Below, piece after piece: positions 1 to 8,720 of a DNA stretch of 64,000 nt; the first letter of the stretch is position 1, and every line of letters begins with the position of its first letter. This stretch comes from Sphingomonadales bacterium (GTDB lineage: Bacteria > Pseudomonadota > Alphaproteobacteria > Sphingomonadales > Sphingomonadaceae), in assembly GCA_028871475.1 (NCBI GenBank), contig JAGWMZ010000008.1:62001-126000 (forward strand). The letters run 5' to 3'. The notes beneath the pieces are model-generated. The model did no database searches. It saw only the letters and a list, made by a program, of their open reading frames with translations, and was not told the origin of the DNA. Both the position numbers and the translations under genes were made by a program.

Positions 1-166
1 GATTGAGGCAAGGCCTGCCCAAATTGTCGCGAAAGGTTCATCTACGACGAAAGGAGGATGGCGACCGCCCATCGGTTGCCCGCTCGGCCCTGCCCCGCCG
101 ACTCACCTGCCCATTGGGGACACAGGCTGGACATCAGCGCACCCGCGTGGCAGGCGATTCCCCACT

Positions 167-1393
167 ATGACGCCCATCACCACGCCCAATCCCAACTCCT
201 TCCGCACGCAGCCCGACGAGCGCGGCCATTTCGGTCAGTTCGGCGGGCGCTATGTTGCCGAAACGCTGATGCCGCTGATTCTCGACCTTGAGGCCGAGTA
301 TAAGCGCGCCAAGGCCGACCCTGCCTTCAAGGCGGAATTCGACGATCTGCTCGAACATTATGTCGGCCGGCCCAGCCCGCTCTATTTCGCGCCCCGGCTG
401 ACGGAAGCCTTGGGCGGCGCGCAAATCTGGTTCAAGCGCGAGGAGTTGAACCACACCGGCGCGCACAAGATCAACAATTGCATCGGCCAGATCCTGCTGG
501 CCATCCGTATGGGCAAGACGCGCATCATCGCGGAAACGGGCGCTGGCCAGCATGGCGTGGCGACGGCGACGGTGTGCGCGCGTTTTGGCCTGCCCTGCAC
601 CATCTTCATGGGGGCCACCGACGTGGCGCGCCAAAAGCCCAACGTCTTCCGCATGAAGCTGCTGGGCGCAGAAGTGGTGCCGGTGACCAGCGGCGCGGCC
701 ACGCTGAAGGACGCGATGAACGAAGCGCTGCGCCATTGGGTCGCCAATGTGCATGACACCTTCTACATCATCGGCACGGCGGCGGGCCCGCATCCCTATC
801 CCGAACTGGTCCGCGATTTTCAGAGCGTGATCGGCAAGGAAGCGCGCGCGCAGATGCTGGCGCGCACCGGGCGCCTGCCCGATCTGCTGATCGCGGCGGT
901 GGGCGGCGGCAGCAATGCCATCGGCCTGTTCCATCCCTTCCTCGACGATCCATCCGTGCAGATGATCGGCGTTGAGGCAGGCGGCCATGGCGTGGACACC
1001 GACCAGCATGCCGCGTCGCTGACCGGCGGTGTCCCTGGTATCCTGCATGGCAACAAGACCTATCTGCTGCAGGACGAGGACGGCCAGATCACCGAGGCCC
1101 ATTCGATCAGCGCTGGCCTCGATTATCCCGGCATTGGCCCTGAACATTCGTGGCTGCATGAGATCGGGCGGGTGAAATATCTGCCGATCAACGATGACGA
1201 GGCCTTGCAGGCGTTTCAGGATTGCTGCCGCCTCGAAGGCATCATTCCCGCGCTGGAAAGTGCTCATGCGCTGGCGGCGCTGCCCAAGGTGGCGAAGCAA
1301 TTTGGCAAGGATCAGATGATTTTGGTCAACGTGTCGGGCCGCGGCGACAAGGACATTTTCACGGTGGCCGACAAGCTGGGCACGAGTTTGTGA
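167..1393 (+). CDS. trpB: Tryptophan synthase beta chain
   Basis: Condenses indole with L-serine to give L-tryptophan, using PLP, in the cytoplasmic alpha2-beta2 TrpAB complex. The 408-residue product matches the family length. It has the N-terminal [10 protein letters not shown] block, the HTGAHKINN motif with the PLP lysine at K101, and the phosphate-binding GGGSN loop near residues 246-250. The ATG at 167 is the only good start: the frame is open upstream to the window edge but lacks a usable start codon. A TGA at 4-6 in another frame could end an upstream gene such as trpF, but too little is visible to say. The TGA stop at 1391-1393 overlaps the GTG of a small ORF (GTGA), so translation is probably coupled downstream. 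Confidence 0.97.
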   Translation: MTPITTPNPNSFRTQPDERGHFGQFGGRYVAETLMPLILDLEAEYKRAKADPAFKAEFDDLLEHYVGRPSPLYFAPRLTEALGGAQIWFKREELNHTGAHKINNCIGQILLAIRMGKTRIIAETGAGQHGVATATVCARFGLPCTIFMGATDVARQKPNVFRMKLLGAEVVPVTSGAATLKDAMNEALRHWVANVHDTFYIIGTAAGPHPYPELVRDFQSVIGKEARAQMLARTGRLPDLLIAAVGGGSNAIGLFHPFLDDPSVQMIGVEAGGHGVDTDQHAASLTGGVPGILHGNKTYLLQDEDGQITEAHSISAGLDYPGIGPEHSWLHEIGRVKYLPINDDEALQAFQDCCRLEGIIPALESAHALAALPKVAKQFGKDQMILVNVSGRGDKDIFTVADKLGTSL

Positions 1394-1578
1394 GTGTTCG
1401 TTACGAACTAGCATTTTTTATAGTCTTCCTGCCGCTTTTCATCGGCGTGAGTGCCGTGTCGTGCTTCGTGCGAGGGCAGGTGTTTGACCTAGGCCCCGCT
1501 ATGGTCATCCAAGCTCTAGCCACGGACGCGATAGCCACTGCCCTATTCATTTATTATCTGCGGAAAAAATCCTCATGA
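1390..1578 (+). CDS. Small two-TM membrane protein between trpB and trpA
   Basis: A 62-codon frame starts with GTG at 1390, inside the trpB stop (GTGA), and ends with TGA at 1576-1578, inside the trpA start (ATGA). It therefore tiles the trpB-trpA gap exactly, the geometry of a translationally coupled operon gene. The predicted protein has two hydrophobic stretches, about residues 6-27 and 35-57, and a basic YYLRKKSS tail, suggesting a hairpin inner-membrane protein. The DNA is visibly less GC-rich than its neighbours (runs such as CATTTTTTATAG, AT-ending codons). I do not recognise a family. It could be a real small protein or a chance open spacer; the double overlap favours a gene. Confidence 0.55.
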   Translation: MSVRYELAFFIVFLPLFIGVSAVSCFVRGQVFDLGPAMVIQALATDAIATALFIYYLRKKSS

Positions 1579-2369
1579 ATCGCCTCTCCGCCGCTTTCGC
1601 CAAGAGCCGCCCGGCCCTCGTCACCTTCATCACCGGGGGCGACCCGACGCCTGAGGCCACCCCAGCCATCCTCGATGCGCTGGTCGAAGGCGGGGCCGAT
1701 GTCATCGAACTGGGCATGCCCTTCACCGATCCGATGGCTGACGGCCCCGCCATTCAGGCCGCCAATCTGCGCGCGCTGGGCGCCGGCACGCGCACGGCGG
1801 ACATCTTCGCCATCGCCAAGGGCTTTCGCCAGCGCCACCCCGATACCCCGCTCATTCTAATGGGCTATGCCAACCCAATGATCGCGCGCGGGGCCGACTG
1901 GTTCGCCAATGCCTGCGCCGAAGCGGGCGTCGATGGCATCATCTGTGTCGACATTCCCAGCGAGGAAGATGGCGAGATCGGCCCGGCCCTGCGCGCGCAT
2001 GGCATCGCTTTCATCCGCCTTGCCACCCCTACCACTGATGCGGCGCGTTTACCCGCCGTTCTCGATGGCTCCAGCGGTTTCCTCTATTACGTCTCGGTGG
2101 CCGGCATCACCGGCAAGCAGCAGGCGCAGCTCGCCTCCATCGAAGAGGCCGTGGCCAAGCTGAAGGCAGGCACGGATCTGCCCGTCGTCGTCGGCTTTGG
2201 CGTGCGCACGCCAGAACAAGCCGCCGATATTGCCAAACATGCCGATGGCGTGGTGGTCGGCTCGGCCATCGTCGATCTGGTCGCCACCCATGGCGCCGAT
2301 GCCGCAGAACCCGTGCGCACGCTGGTCGCCAGCCTCGCGCAGGCCGTTCATACGTGCCATCTGGCGTAA
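1575..2369 (+). CDS. trpA: Tryptophan synthase alpha chain
   Basis: Cleaves indole-3-glycerol phosphate to indole and glyceraldehyde-3-phosphate; the indole is channelled to TrpB. The 264-residue TIM-barrel protein has the family signature IELGMPFTDPMADGPAIQ, placing the catalytic acids at E45 and D56 (equivalent to E49 and D60 of the E. coli enzyme). Phosphate-binding segments such as VVVGFGVRTPEQA are present. The ATG at 1575 overlaps the stop of the upstream small ORF (ATGA), so the two are likely co-translated. accD follows after 28 bp. Confidence 0.97.
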   Translation: MNRLSAAFAKSRPALVTFITGGDPTPEATPAILDALVEGGADVIELGMPFTDPMADGPAIQAANLRALGAGTRTADIFAIAKGFRQRHPDTPLILMGYANPMIARGADWFANACAEAGVDGIICVDIPSEEDGEIGPALRAHGIAFIRLATPTTDAARLPAVLDGSSGFLYYVSVAGITGKQQAQLASIEEAVAKLKAGTDLPVVVGFGVRTPEQAADIAKHADGVVVGSAIVDLVATHGADAAEPVRTLVASLAQAVHTCHLA

Positions 2370-2397
2370 GGCGTAGAAATCTTCTAAGGGCGCGCCC

Positions 2398-3249
2398 ATG
2401 AGCTGGCTCAATCGTGTTCGCAATTCGCTCTCTTCGCTGGCTGCGAAGAAGGAGCAGGTCCCCGACAATCTGTGGATCAAGTGCCCCAATTGCGGGGAGA
2501 TGCTGTTCACCAAGGATTACGAGGCCAATCTGTCCGTCTGTCCGCGCTGCGACCATCATGGCCGCATCGGTACCGAGGCGCGTTTCGCGCAGATCCTGGA
2601 TGCAGGCTTTGACGTGCTGCCCAGCCCCAGGGTGAAGGACGATCCCCTCAAATTCCGCGATTCGAAGAAATATACCGATCGCATCAAAGCGGCCCGCGCC
2701 ACCAACCCGCATCCCGATGCGCTGACCAATGCGCTGGGCACCATCGATGGCCACAAGGCCGTGCTGGGTGTGCAGGATTTCCACTTCATGGCAGGCTCGA
2801 TGGGCGTGGCGGTGGGCGCGGCTTTCGTGGCAGGCGTGGAACGCGCCATCAAGGAAAAGGCGCCCTACATCATCTGCACCGCCGCTGGTGGCGCGCGCAT
2901 GCAGGAAGGCATCCTGTCGCTGATGCAGATGCCCAAGGCCACGGTTGCCCTGCGCCGCCTGAAGGCAGCGGGCCTGCCCTATATCGTCGTGCTGACCGAC
3001 CCCACCACGGGCGGCGTCACCGCCAGCTATGCCATGCTGGGTGACATTCACATTGCCGAGCCGGGCTGCCTCATCGGCTTTGCCGGTCAGCGCGTGATTC
3101 GCGACACCATCCGCGAAAAGCTGCCCGAAGGGTTCCAGCGCGCCGAATATCTGCATGAACACGGCATGGTCGACATGGTCGTGCGCCGCCCGGAACTGAA
3201 GGCGACGCTGGCCATGCTGCTCTCCTACATGTGCGCCAAGGCCGCCTGA
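2398..3249 (+). CDS. accD: Acetyl-CoA carboxylase carboxyltransferase subunit beta
   Basis: Beta subunit of the carboxyltransferase half of acetyl-CoA carboxylase; with AccA it moves CO2 from carboxybiotin to acetyl-CoA to make malonyl-CoA for fatty acid synthesis. The 283-residue protein has the N-terminal four-cysteine zinc ribbon (C29, C32, C48, C51) followed by the crotonase-like carboxyltransferase domain, including [10 protein letters not shown] and [17 protein letters not shown]. The trpA-accD-folC order is common in Proteobacteria and suggests one transcript. Confidence 0.97.
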   Translation: MSWLNRVRNSLSSLAAKKEQVPDNLWIKCPNCGEMLFTKDYEANLSVCPRCDHHGRIGTEARFAQILDAGFDVLPSPRVKDDPLKFRDSKKYTDRIKAARATNPHPDALTNALGTIDGHKAVLGVQDFHFMAGSMGVAVGAAFVAGVERAIKEKAPYIICTAAGGARMQEGILSLMQMPKATVALRRLKAAGLPYIVVLTDPTTGGVTASYAMLGDIHIAEPGCLIGFAGQRVIRDTIREKLPEGFQRAEYLHEHGMVDMVVRRPELKATLAMLLSYMCAKAA

Positions 3250-3263
3250 GGCCCCTCACGGCG

Positions 3264-4583
3264 ATGCGCGATTTCGCCACCTCCGACCACCCCGGCGTTG
3301 CACGCCAACTGGCACGGCTGGGCGCGCTCAGCCTGCCGCAGGGGCGGTTGGGACTGGATGTCATCCACGCCCTGCTGGGCGCCTTGGGCGATCCGCAGAA
3401 CCATCTGCCCCCGGTGTTCCATGTGGCGGGCACCAATGGCAAGGGCAGCACCTGCGCCTATCTGCGCGCCATGATGGAGGCGCAGGGGCTGACCGTCCAC
3501 TCCGCCACCAAGCCCCATCTGGTGCGGTATAACGAGCGCATCCGCATCGCCGGGCGGCTGATCGAGGATGAGGCGCTGGCCAGTCTGCTGGCCGAAGTGC
3601 TCGACGCGGCCGAAGCGCTGCCCGCAGGCTATGGCGCGAGCTTCTTCGAAGTGACCACCGCCGCGCTGCTGCTGGCTTTCTCGCGCACCCCAGCCGATGC
3701 CTGCGTCATCGAAGTCGGCCTTGGCGGGCGACTCGATGCCACCAATGTGTTCGAGAGCCCCGCCGTCACCGGCATCGCCACGCTGGGCATCGACCATGAA
3801 GCTTTCCTGCTCAGCCCCGAGGACGGCACGCCGCCCGTGCCCATCGCCCGCATCGCCTTTGAAAAGGCCGGCATTGCACGCGCGAGCGTCCCCCTCGTCA
3901 CCCAGCCCTATCCGCATGAGGCCGCCGAGGAAGTGCGCCGCATCGCCCGGCTGACCGGCGCGCGCCTCTCCATGCGCGGCGAAGGCTGGGATGCCGCCAT
4001 CGGCGATGTCATCGGCTATCGCGACAGTTGGGGCGACATGACGCTGCCGCTGCCGACGCTGGTGGGCCAGCATCAGGCTGACAATGCCGCGCTGGCCGTG
4101 GCCATGCTGCGCCACCAGAACGCCGTCCACGTCAGCCCGCAGGCCATGGCGCGCGGCATCCGTGAAACACGCTGGCCCGCCCGGTTGCAAAGGCTGGGCA
4201 CGGGGCCGCTGACCGATCTGGCGGGCCCGCGCACGATCTGGCTCGATGGCGGGCATAACCCCGATGCCGGCATGGCCATCGCGCGCCATTTCGCCGGCAA
4301 GCCGGCCGTGCACCTCATCATCGGCATGCTGGCCAACAAGGACCCTGCCGCGCTGCTGCGTCCGCTGGCGCCCTCACTGCGCAGCGTCTCTGTCGTGCCC
4401 GCGCCGGGCCATGATGCCCACCGGCCCGAGGATTTCGCCAGCCATACCGACCTGCTCGTCGCTGCCTTCGATGACGTGACGCAGGCGCTGGCCGATCTGC
4501 CGCCGGAGGGTGACGTTTTGATCGCTGGCTCGCTCTATCTGGCGGGTGAGGTGTTGCGGTTGAATCAAGAATTTCCAGATTAA
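3264..4583 (+). CDS. folC: Bifunctional dihydrofolate synthase / folylpolyglutamate synthase
   Basis: Adds glutamate to dihydropteroate and then to folates, an ATP-dependent cytosolic ligase of the Mur ligase fold. The 439-residue product has the P-loop HVAGTNGKGST (about residues 53-63), the VGLGGRLDATN block and the C-terminal domain signature LDGGHNPDAG. The ATG at 3264, 14 bp after the accD stop, is preferred. An in-frame ATG at 3231 would add 11 residues and overlap accD. It is the last gene of this plus-strand run. Confidence 0.93.
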   Translation: MRDFATSDHPGVARQLARLGALSLPQGRLGLDVIHALLGALGDPQNHLPPVFHVAGTNGKGSTCAYLRAMMEAQGLTVHSATKPHLVRYNERIRIAGRLIEDEALASLLAEVLDAAEALPAGYGASFFEVTTAALLLAFSRTPADACVIEVGLGGRLDATNVFESPAVTGIATLGIDHEAFLLSPEDGTPPVPIARIAFEKAGIARASVPLVTQPYPHEAAEEVRRIARLTGARLSMRGEGWDAAIGDVIGYRDSWGDMTLPLPTLVGQHQADNAALAVAMLRHQNAVHVSPQAMARGIRETRWPARLQRLGTGPLTDLAGPRTIWLDGGHNPDAGMAIARHFAGKPAVHLIIGMLANKDPAALLRPLAPSLRSVSVVPAPGHDAHRPEDFASHTDLLVAAFDDVTQALADLPPEGDVLIAGSLYLAGEVLRLNQEFPD

Positions 4584-4591
4584 GGGATGCA

Positions 4592-4631
4592 GGGAGAAAG
4601 TGCGAGGGCGATGCCCCCTAGCATTTTTCCC
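4592..4631. terminator. Possible bidirectional terminator between folC and the AmpG-like gene
   Basis: The arms GGGAGAAAGTGC and GCATTTTTCCC pair with one bulge around a GC-rich inner hairpin, giving A-rich and T-rich sides on the two strands. It sits exactly between two converging stop codons. Confidence 0.4.
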
Positions 4632-4632
4632 T

Positions 4633-6315
4633 TCAGACCGCCTTTCCCTCGACCTTCGCCGCCCGCGCCCACTCCGCCAGCACCGCAAGAACCGACAGAA
4701 CCCCGGCCAGCGCCAGCCAGCGGAACACCGTGGCATAGCCATAATGGTCGAAGGCCTCTCCCGCCATGCCGCGCCCCAGCGTTCCGATCAGCGACACCAT
4801 GGAGGACAGCAGCGCATATTGGATGGCGGTATAGCGCTTGTCGACCTGCGCGGAGAGATAGGCGACGAAGGCGGTCAGGGCCATGCCGGTCGAGATGTTC
4901 TCATAGCAGAGCGAGACCAGCAGGCGCAGCATGGGCACATCGGTGCCGGTCCAGCTTGCCAGCAGGTCGAGGCGGGTGAGATGGGTGAAGCGGTCGATCC
5001 ACACGCCGCCATCGGCAAGGTCGGCATAGAGCAGATTGCCCAGCGGCGGCAGAATGGCCCCCAGCAACACCGTGGGGAAACGGCCAAGGCGGGTGAAGAG
5101 ATAGCCCCCCAACGAGATGCCGGCCATCGTCATCAGGATGCCGAAGATCTTGGAAGCAAAGGCCACCTGATCCTTGGTGTAATGCATCTGCTCAAGGTAG
5201 AAGGGGTAAGCAAAGCTGGCCCAGATGTTGTAGCACAGCGCATAGGTCAGGATGAAGGCCAGCAGGATCAGCACCGACCAGCCGCGCCGCGCCACCAGTT
5301 CTTCCAGCGGCGAAACGAGCGCGGAATAAATATGGTCGCCCACCACGCGCGCCAGGCCGGACGTTCCGGTTTCGACCGGCCCACTCACGCCGCGCTGCCG
5401 CAACCGATTCGCCAGCGCTGCCACGATCAGCGGCGCAACCACCGTGGCGGCCACGATCAGCGGCCCCTGCGTGCGGGTGAAGTCCCCCACCGAAAGCGGC
5501 TTGGCGCCCGGCGCCACGGGCGACAGCATCCGCACCATGAAGCTGACGATCGTCACCAGCGCCCAGCCCCAGCACAGCAGCACCGCGCCGATCAGCATCG
5601 TGCGGATGCGCGGCGCCAGCCAGCCATCGCCCGCAATATCGGCAGCGACTGCGCCCGCCGGCCGCTCGGCCTGGTCGGGAGCCACGCTGCACAGGGCCGC
5701 CACCAGCGCCAGCACGCCGGCCATGGCCAGGAACACATGCGGCCAGCTCATCCGCGCCGCCATGAACAGCGCCACCGCCCCGCCCACGATGGAGGCGGTG
5801 CGATAACCGAACTGATAGAGCGCGGTCAGCAGTTCGAGCGGGGCTTCCTCGCTGGCCGCCTCGATCCGCCAGCCGTTGATGGCGATATCCTGCGTGGCCG
5901 AGGCAAAAGCGCATACGAACGCCACCAGCGCGAAAGGACCAATGGCAGCCGCCGGGTTCATCAGCGAGAGCGTCACCATGCCCGCCACCAGCAGCATCTG
6001 GCAGGGCACGATCCACCCCTTGCGGTGCCCCAGCCGATGGAACAGCGGCAACCGCACCCGGTCAACCACCGGCGCCCAGAGCGAGGTGAAGGAATAGCAC
6101 AGGCCGATCCAGGACAGCACGCCGATGGTGGCGAGCTTCACCCCCACCTCGCCCAGCCAGGCATTGAGCGTGCCGATGAGCAGCGCAAAGGGCAGCCCGC
6201 TGGCAAAGCCCAGCCCCAGCATGCAGGCCGCCGTGCGCGTCGAAAGCGCCGCACGCATCAGCGCCATGCCCTTGGGCCGGACAGGTTTTTCAGCGGGTGT
6301 GGCGGTGGTGGCCAT
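4633..6315 (-). CDS. AmpG-family muropeptide MFS transporter
   Basis: Major-facilitator membrane protein of about 560 residues, likely importing anhydromuropeptides (GlcNAc-anhMurNAc peptides) across the inner membrane for peptidoglycan recycling. Seen in sequence: many hydrophobic helices, the N-terminal GFASGLPFALLIGTLNAWL block and the AFASATQDIAINGWRIE segment, both characteristic of AmpG-like permeases, and the TAFVAYLSAQVDKRYTAIQY region near the C-terminus. The ATG at 6315 (MATTATPAEK) is chosen because the longer frame adds a 64-residue low-complexity extension with no membrane character. It is convergent with folC and divergent from the pseudouridine synthase gene. Substrate is inferred from family only. 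Confidence 0.85.
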   Translation of the reverse strand: MATTATPAEKPVRPKGMALMRAALSTRTAACMLGLGFASGLPFALLIGTLNAWLGEVGVKLATIGVLSWIGLCYSFTSLWAPVVDRVRLPLFHRLGHRKGWIVPCQMLLVAGMVTLSLMNPAAAIGPFALVAFVCAFASATQDIAINGWRIEAASEEAPLELLTALYQFGYRTASIVGGAVALFMAARMSWPHVFLAMAGVLALVAALCSVAPDQAERPAGAVAADIAGDGWLAPRIRTMLIGAVLLCWGWALVTIVSFMVRMLSPVAPGAKPLSVGDFTRTQGPLIVAATVVAPLIVAALANRLRQRGVSGPVETGTSGLARVVGDHIYSALVSPLEELVARRGWSVLILLAFILTYALCYNIWASFAYPFYLEQMHYTKDQVAFASKIFGILMTMAGISLGGYLFTRLGRFPTVLLGAILPPLGNLLYADLADGGVWIDRFTHLTRLDLLASWTGTDVPMLRLLVSLCYENISTGMALTAFVAYLSAQVDKRYTAIQYALLSSMVSLIGTLGRGMAGEAFDHYGYATVFRWLALAGVLSVLAVLAEWARAAKVEGKAV

Positions 6316-6450
6316 GCAATTGGGTATCCTTGGCTGCATCCTTGGCGGCGGGGCGCGACTTAGGCACAGCTTGGCCGGCAATACCAGAGCGGAACATGCC
6401 CCTTGCCACGGGTTTTGACGTGAAGCCACAAGGAGCGTAAGGGCGGCGCC

Positions 6451-8157
6451 ATGCCTTTTCCTCCCAAACCTCCCCGTGGGCCTGCGCGCCCGCCCCGTCC
6501 CGGCCAATCACGTCCCGGTCAATCGCGTTCCGGCCCGTCGCGTTCCAGCCAGCCCCCGGCCAAGGGCGGCGTTACCAAGCGCCCCCCGCGTGAGGATGGC
6601 GACAAACGCGCTTCCGCCCCGCGCCGCGGCGGCACGCTGAAGCCGGTCGCCCGCGATGGCAGCCGCGAGCCGCTGCGCGACAATGGCGGCTGGAGCCCGG
6701 ACAGCACGCCGCAGGGCCGTATCGATGACGGTCGCCGGGGCGATCGGCGCGATGACCGTCGACCGGGGCGCCGCGAGGATGCCCGCAGTGGCGGTCAGCA
6801 TGGCGGGCGCGATGGCGGCGCGGGCAAGCTGGCGTGGGGCGACAAATCCCGCGCGCGCCAGAACGAGCGGCGCGGTGACGGACGGGGTCGCGATGACGCG
6901 CGCCCTGCCTATGGTGAGCAACCGCGCGATTCCTATGGCGACAAGCCAAGAGGCACTTTCGGGGACAAGCACCGCGGCACCTTCGGCGACAAGCCGCGTG
7001 GCAACTTCGGCGACAGGCCTCTTGGTGACGTCGGCGACAGGCCGCGCGGCAACTTCGGTGACAGGCCCCGTGGCAACTTCGGCGACAAGCCCCGTGGCGA
7101 CTTCGGCGACAAGCCTCGTGGCAACTTCGGTGACAGGCCCCGTGGCAACTTCGGCGACAGGCCGCGTGGCGACTTTGGCGACAGGCCCCGTGGCGACTTT
7201 GGCGACAGGCCGCGTGGCAACTTCGGTGACAGGCCCCGAGGTGCTTTCGGCGATAAAGGCCGCACTCGCGACGAACGCGGTGGTTTCGAGAGCCGTGGCG
7301 GGCGCCGGCCCGAGCCTGTCGAGCCGCGCGTGCCCGCCGGCCCCGCGCCTTATGAGCGCATCGCCGACGATACGCCTTTCGAGATCGACCCCGAGGGTGA
7401 GCGCATCGCCAAGATCCTGGCGCGTGCCGGCATCGCCAGCCGCCGCGATGTGGAGCGCATGATCGTCGATGGCCGCATCGCCATCAACGATGAGCTGATC
7501 CTGACGCCTGCCACCATCATCACCACGCTCAAGGGCATCACCGTCGATGGCAAGCCGGTGGGCGAGCCCGAAGTGGGCCGCCTCTGGGCCTTCCACAAGC
7601 CCGATGGTCTGATCACCGCCGAACGTGACCCCGCCGGGCGCCCGACCATCTATACCGCGCTGCGCAACGCCCTGCCGCCCGGAACGCCGCGCCTGATGCC
7701 GGTGGGCCGCCTCGATTTCAACACCGAGGGCCTGCTGCTGCTGACCAATGATGGCGAGTTGAAGCGCGCCATGGAGCTGCCCTCCACCGGCGTGCCGCGC
7801 ACCTATCGCGCCCGCACCTTTGGCGACATCACCCAGCCGCAGCTTGAAGAGCTGGCGCAGGGGATCGAGATCGACGGCATCCGCTATGGCTCGATCAACG
7901 CCAATATGGAGCGCCGCACCGGCCGCAACCAATGGGTCGAGGTGACGCTGACCGAAGGCAAGAACCGCGAAGTGCGCCGCGTGCTGGAACATCTGGGCCT
8001 GCAGGTGAGCCGCCTGCTGCGCGTCGCCTATGGGCCTTTCCTGCTCGGCGATCTGCCGCGCGGGGCCGCCGTGCCGCTGCCGCAGAAGGCTGTGAAGGAA
8101 TTCCGCAGGTCGCTGAAAATCGCGCCCAAGCCGGACAAGGGCGAGGCCGAAGACTGA
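6451..8157 (+). CDS. RluB/RsuA-family rRNA pseudouridine synthase with long disordered N-terminus
   Basis: Isomerises a uridine of ribosomal RNA to pseudouridine. The 568-residue protein has three parts: a basic Pro/Arg/Gly-rich leader (1-160), an array of 8-residue GD(K/R)PRG repeats (161-270), and the enzyme. The S4 RNA-binding domain begins near 317 (RIAKILARAGIASRRDVERM) and the catalytic aspartate is D422 in GRLDFNTEG. RluB/RsuA enzymes usually lack such an extension or have a shorter one at the C-terminus, so here about half the protein is probably a disordered RNA-binding arm. SD-like AAGGAG lies upstream of the ATG. The TGA stop overlaps the rsmD start (TGATG), coupling two rRNA-modifying enzymes. 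Confidence 0.92.
   Translation: MPFPPKPPRGPARPPRPGQSRPGQSRSGPSRSSQPPAKGGVTKRPPREDGDKRASAPRRGGTLKPVARDGSREPLRDNGGWSPDSTPQGRIDDGRRGDRRDDRRPGRREDARSGGQHGGRDGGAGKLAWGDKSRARQNERRGDGRGRDDARPAYGEQPRDSYGDKPRGTFGDKHRGTFGDKPRGNFGDRPLGDVGDRPRGNFGDRPRGNFGDKPRGDFGDKPRGNFGDRPRGNFGDRPRGDFGDRPRGDFGDRPRGNFGDRPRGAFGDKGRTRDERGGFESRGGRRPEPVEPRVPAGPAPYERIADDTPFEIDPEGERIAKILARAGIASRRDVERMIVDGRIAINDELILTPATIITTLKGITVDGKPVGEPEVGRLWAFHKPDGLITAERDPAGRPTIYTALRNALPPGTPRLMPVGRLDFNTEGLLLLTNDGELKRAMELPSTGVPRTYRARTFGDITQPQLEELAQGIEIDGIRYGSINANMERRTGRNQWVEVTLTEGKNREVRRVLEHLGLQVSRLLRVAYGPFLLGDLPRGAAVPLPQKAVKEFRRSLKIAPKPDKGEAED
6931..7260 (+). repeat. In-frame 24-bp tandem repeat array in the pseudouridine synthase gene
   Basis: About 13.75 copies of a 24-bp unit encode (F/Y)GD(K/R)PRG followed by N, D, T or A. 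Units differ by few bases, mostly synonymous or K/R and N/D swaps, and several neighbours are near identical, which indicates recent expansion. Array length is an exact multiple of three, so copy-number change would keep the frame. Confidence 0.95.
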
Positions 8158-8708
8158 TGCGGATCATCGCGGGAGAATGGCGCGGGCGCAAATTGCAGGC
8201 GCCCGAGGGCGACACCACGCGCCCCACCGCTGACCGCACGCGCGAAACGCTCTTCTCCATGCTGACCAGCCGGCTGGGAAGCTGGGAGGAGCTGCGCGTG
8301 GCCGACCTCTTCGCCGGTTCGGGCGCGCTGGGGCTGGAGGCTTTGTCGCGCGGGGCGGCCCATGCCATGTTTGCCGAGCAGGACCCGGCGGCGATCCGCG
8401 CACTGCGCGCCAACATCGCCAATCTGAAGGCCCAGGCCCAATGCGATGTGCGCGTGGGTTCGGTGATGGCATTGGGCCCGGCCAAGACGGCCTATGACCT
8501 CATCATGCTCGACCCGCCCTACAAGACGGGCGCGGGCGCAGTGGCGCTCGACAAATTGCGCCGCCTGGGGTGGATCAGCGAAGGCACGTGGGTCAGCATG
8601 GAAACCGAATTCCGCGAAGCTGTGCGCGTCAAAGGCTTTGCCGTGGAAAGCGAGCGCGAGGTGGGCAAGGCCCGCCTGACCCTGCTGCGGCTGGAAGCCG
8701 AGGGCTGA
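8157..8708 (+). CDS. rsmD: 16S rRNA (guanine(966)-N(2))-methyltransferase
   Basis: SAM-dependent methylation of G966 of 16S rRNA during 30S assembly. The 183-residue protein has SAM motif I DLFAGSGALGLEALSRGA (about 50-67) and the N6/N2-methylase tetrapeptide DPPY at 119-122. The ATG at 8157 shares bases with the upstream stop (TGATG). The stop at 8706-8708 faces an oppositely oriented transporter gene 12 bp away. Confidence 0.95.
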   Translation: MRIIAGEWRGRKLQAPEGDTTRPTADRTRETLFSMLTSRLGSWEELRVADLFAGSGALGLEALSRGAAHAMFAEQDPAAIRALRANIANLKAQAQCDVRVGSVMALGPAKTAYDLIMLDPPYKTGAGAVALDKLRRLGWISEGTWVSMETEFREAVRVKGFAVESEREVGKARLTLLRLEAEG

Positions 8709-8720
8709 TCAGGCCGACGA

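Noticed and set aside
58..291. A 77-codon frame starting right after AAGGAGG upstream of trpB
   Set aside because: The purine run abuts the ATG with no spacer and most of the frame overlaps trpB out of frame; composition is that of a shadow frame.
6931..7260. Regular 24-bp repeats as a possible CRISPR array
   Set aside because: Units are directly adjacent with no spacers, stay in one reading frame and vary by synonymous changes; no cas genes nearby.
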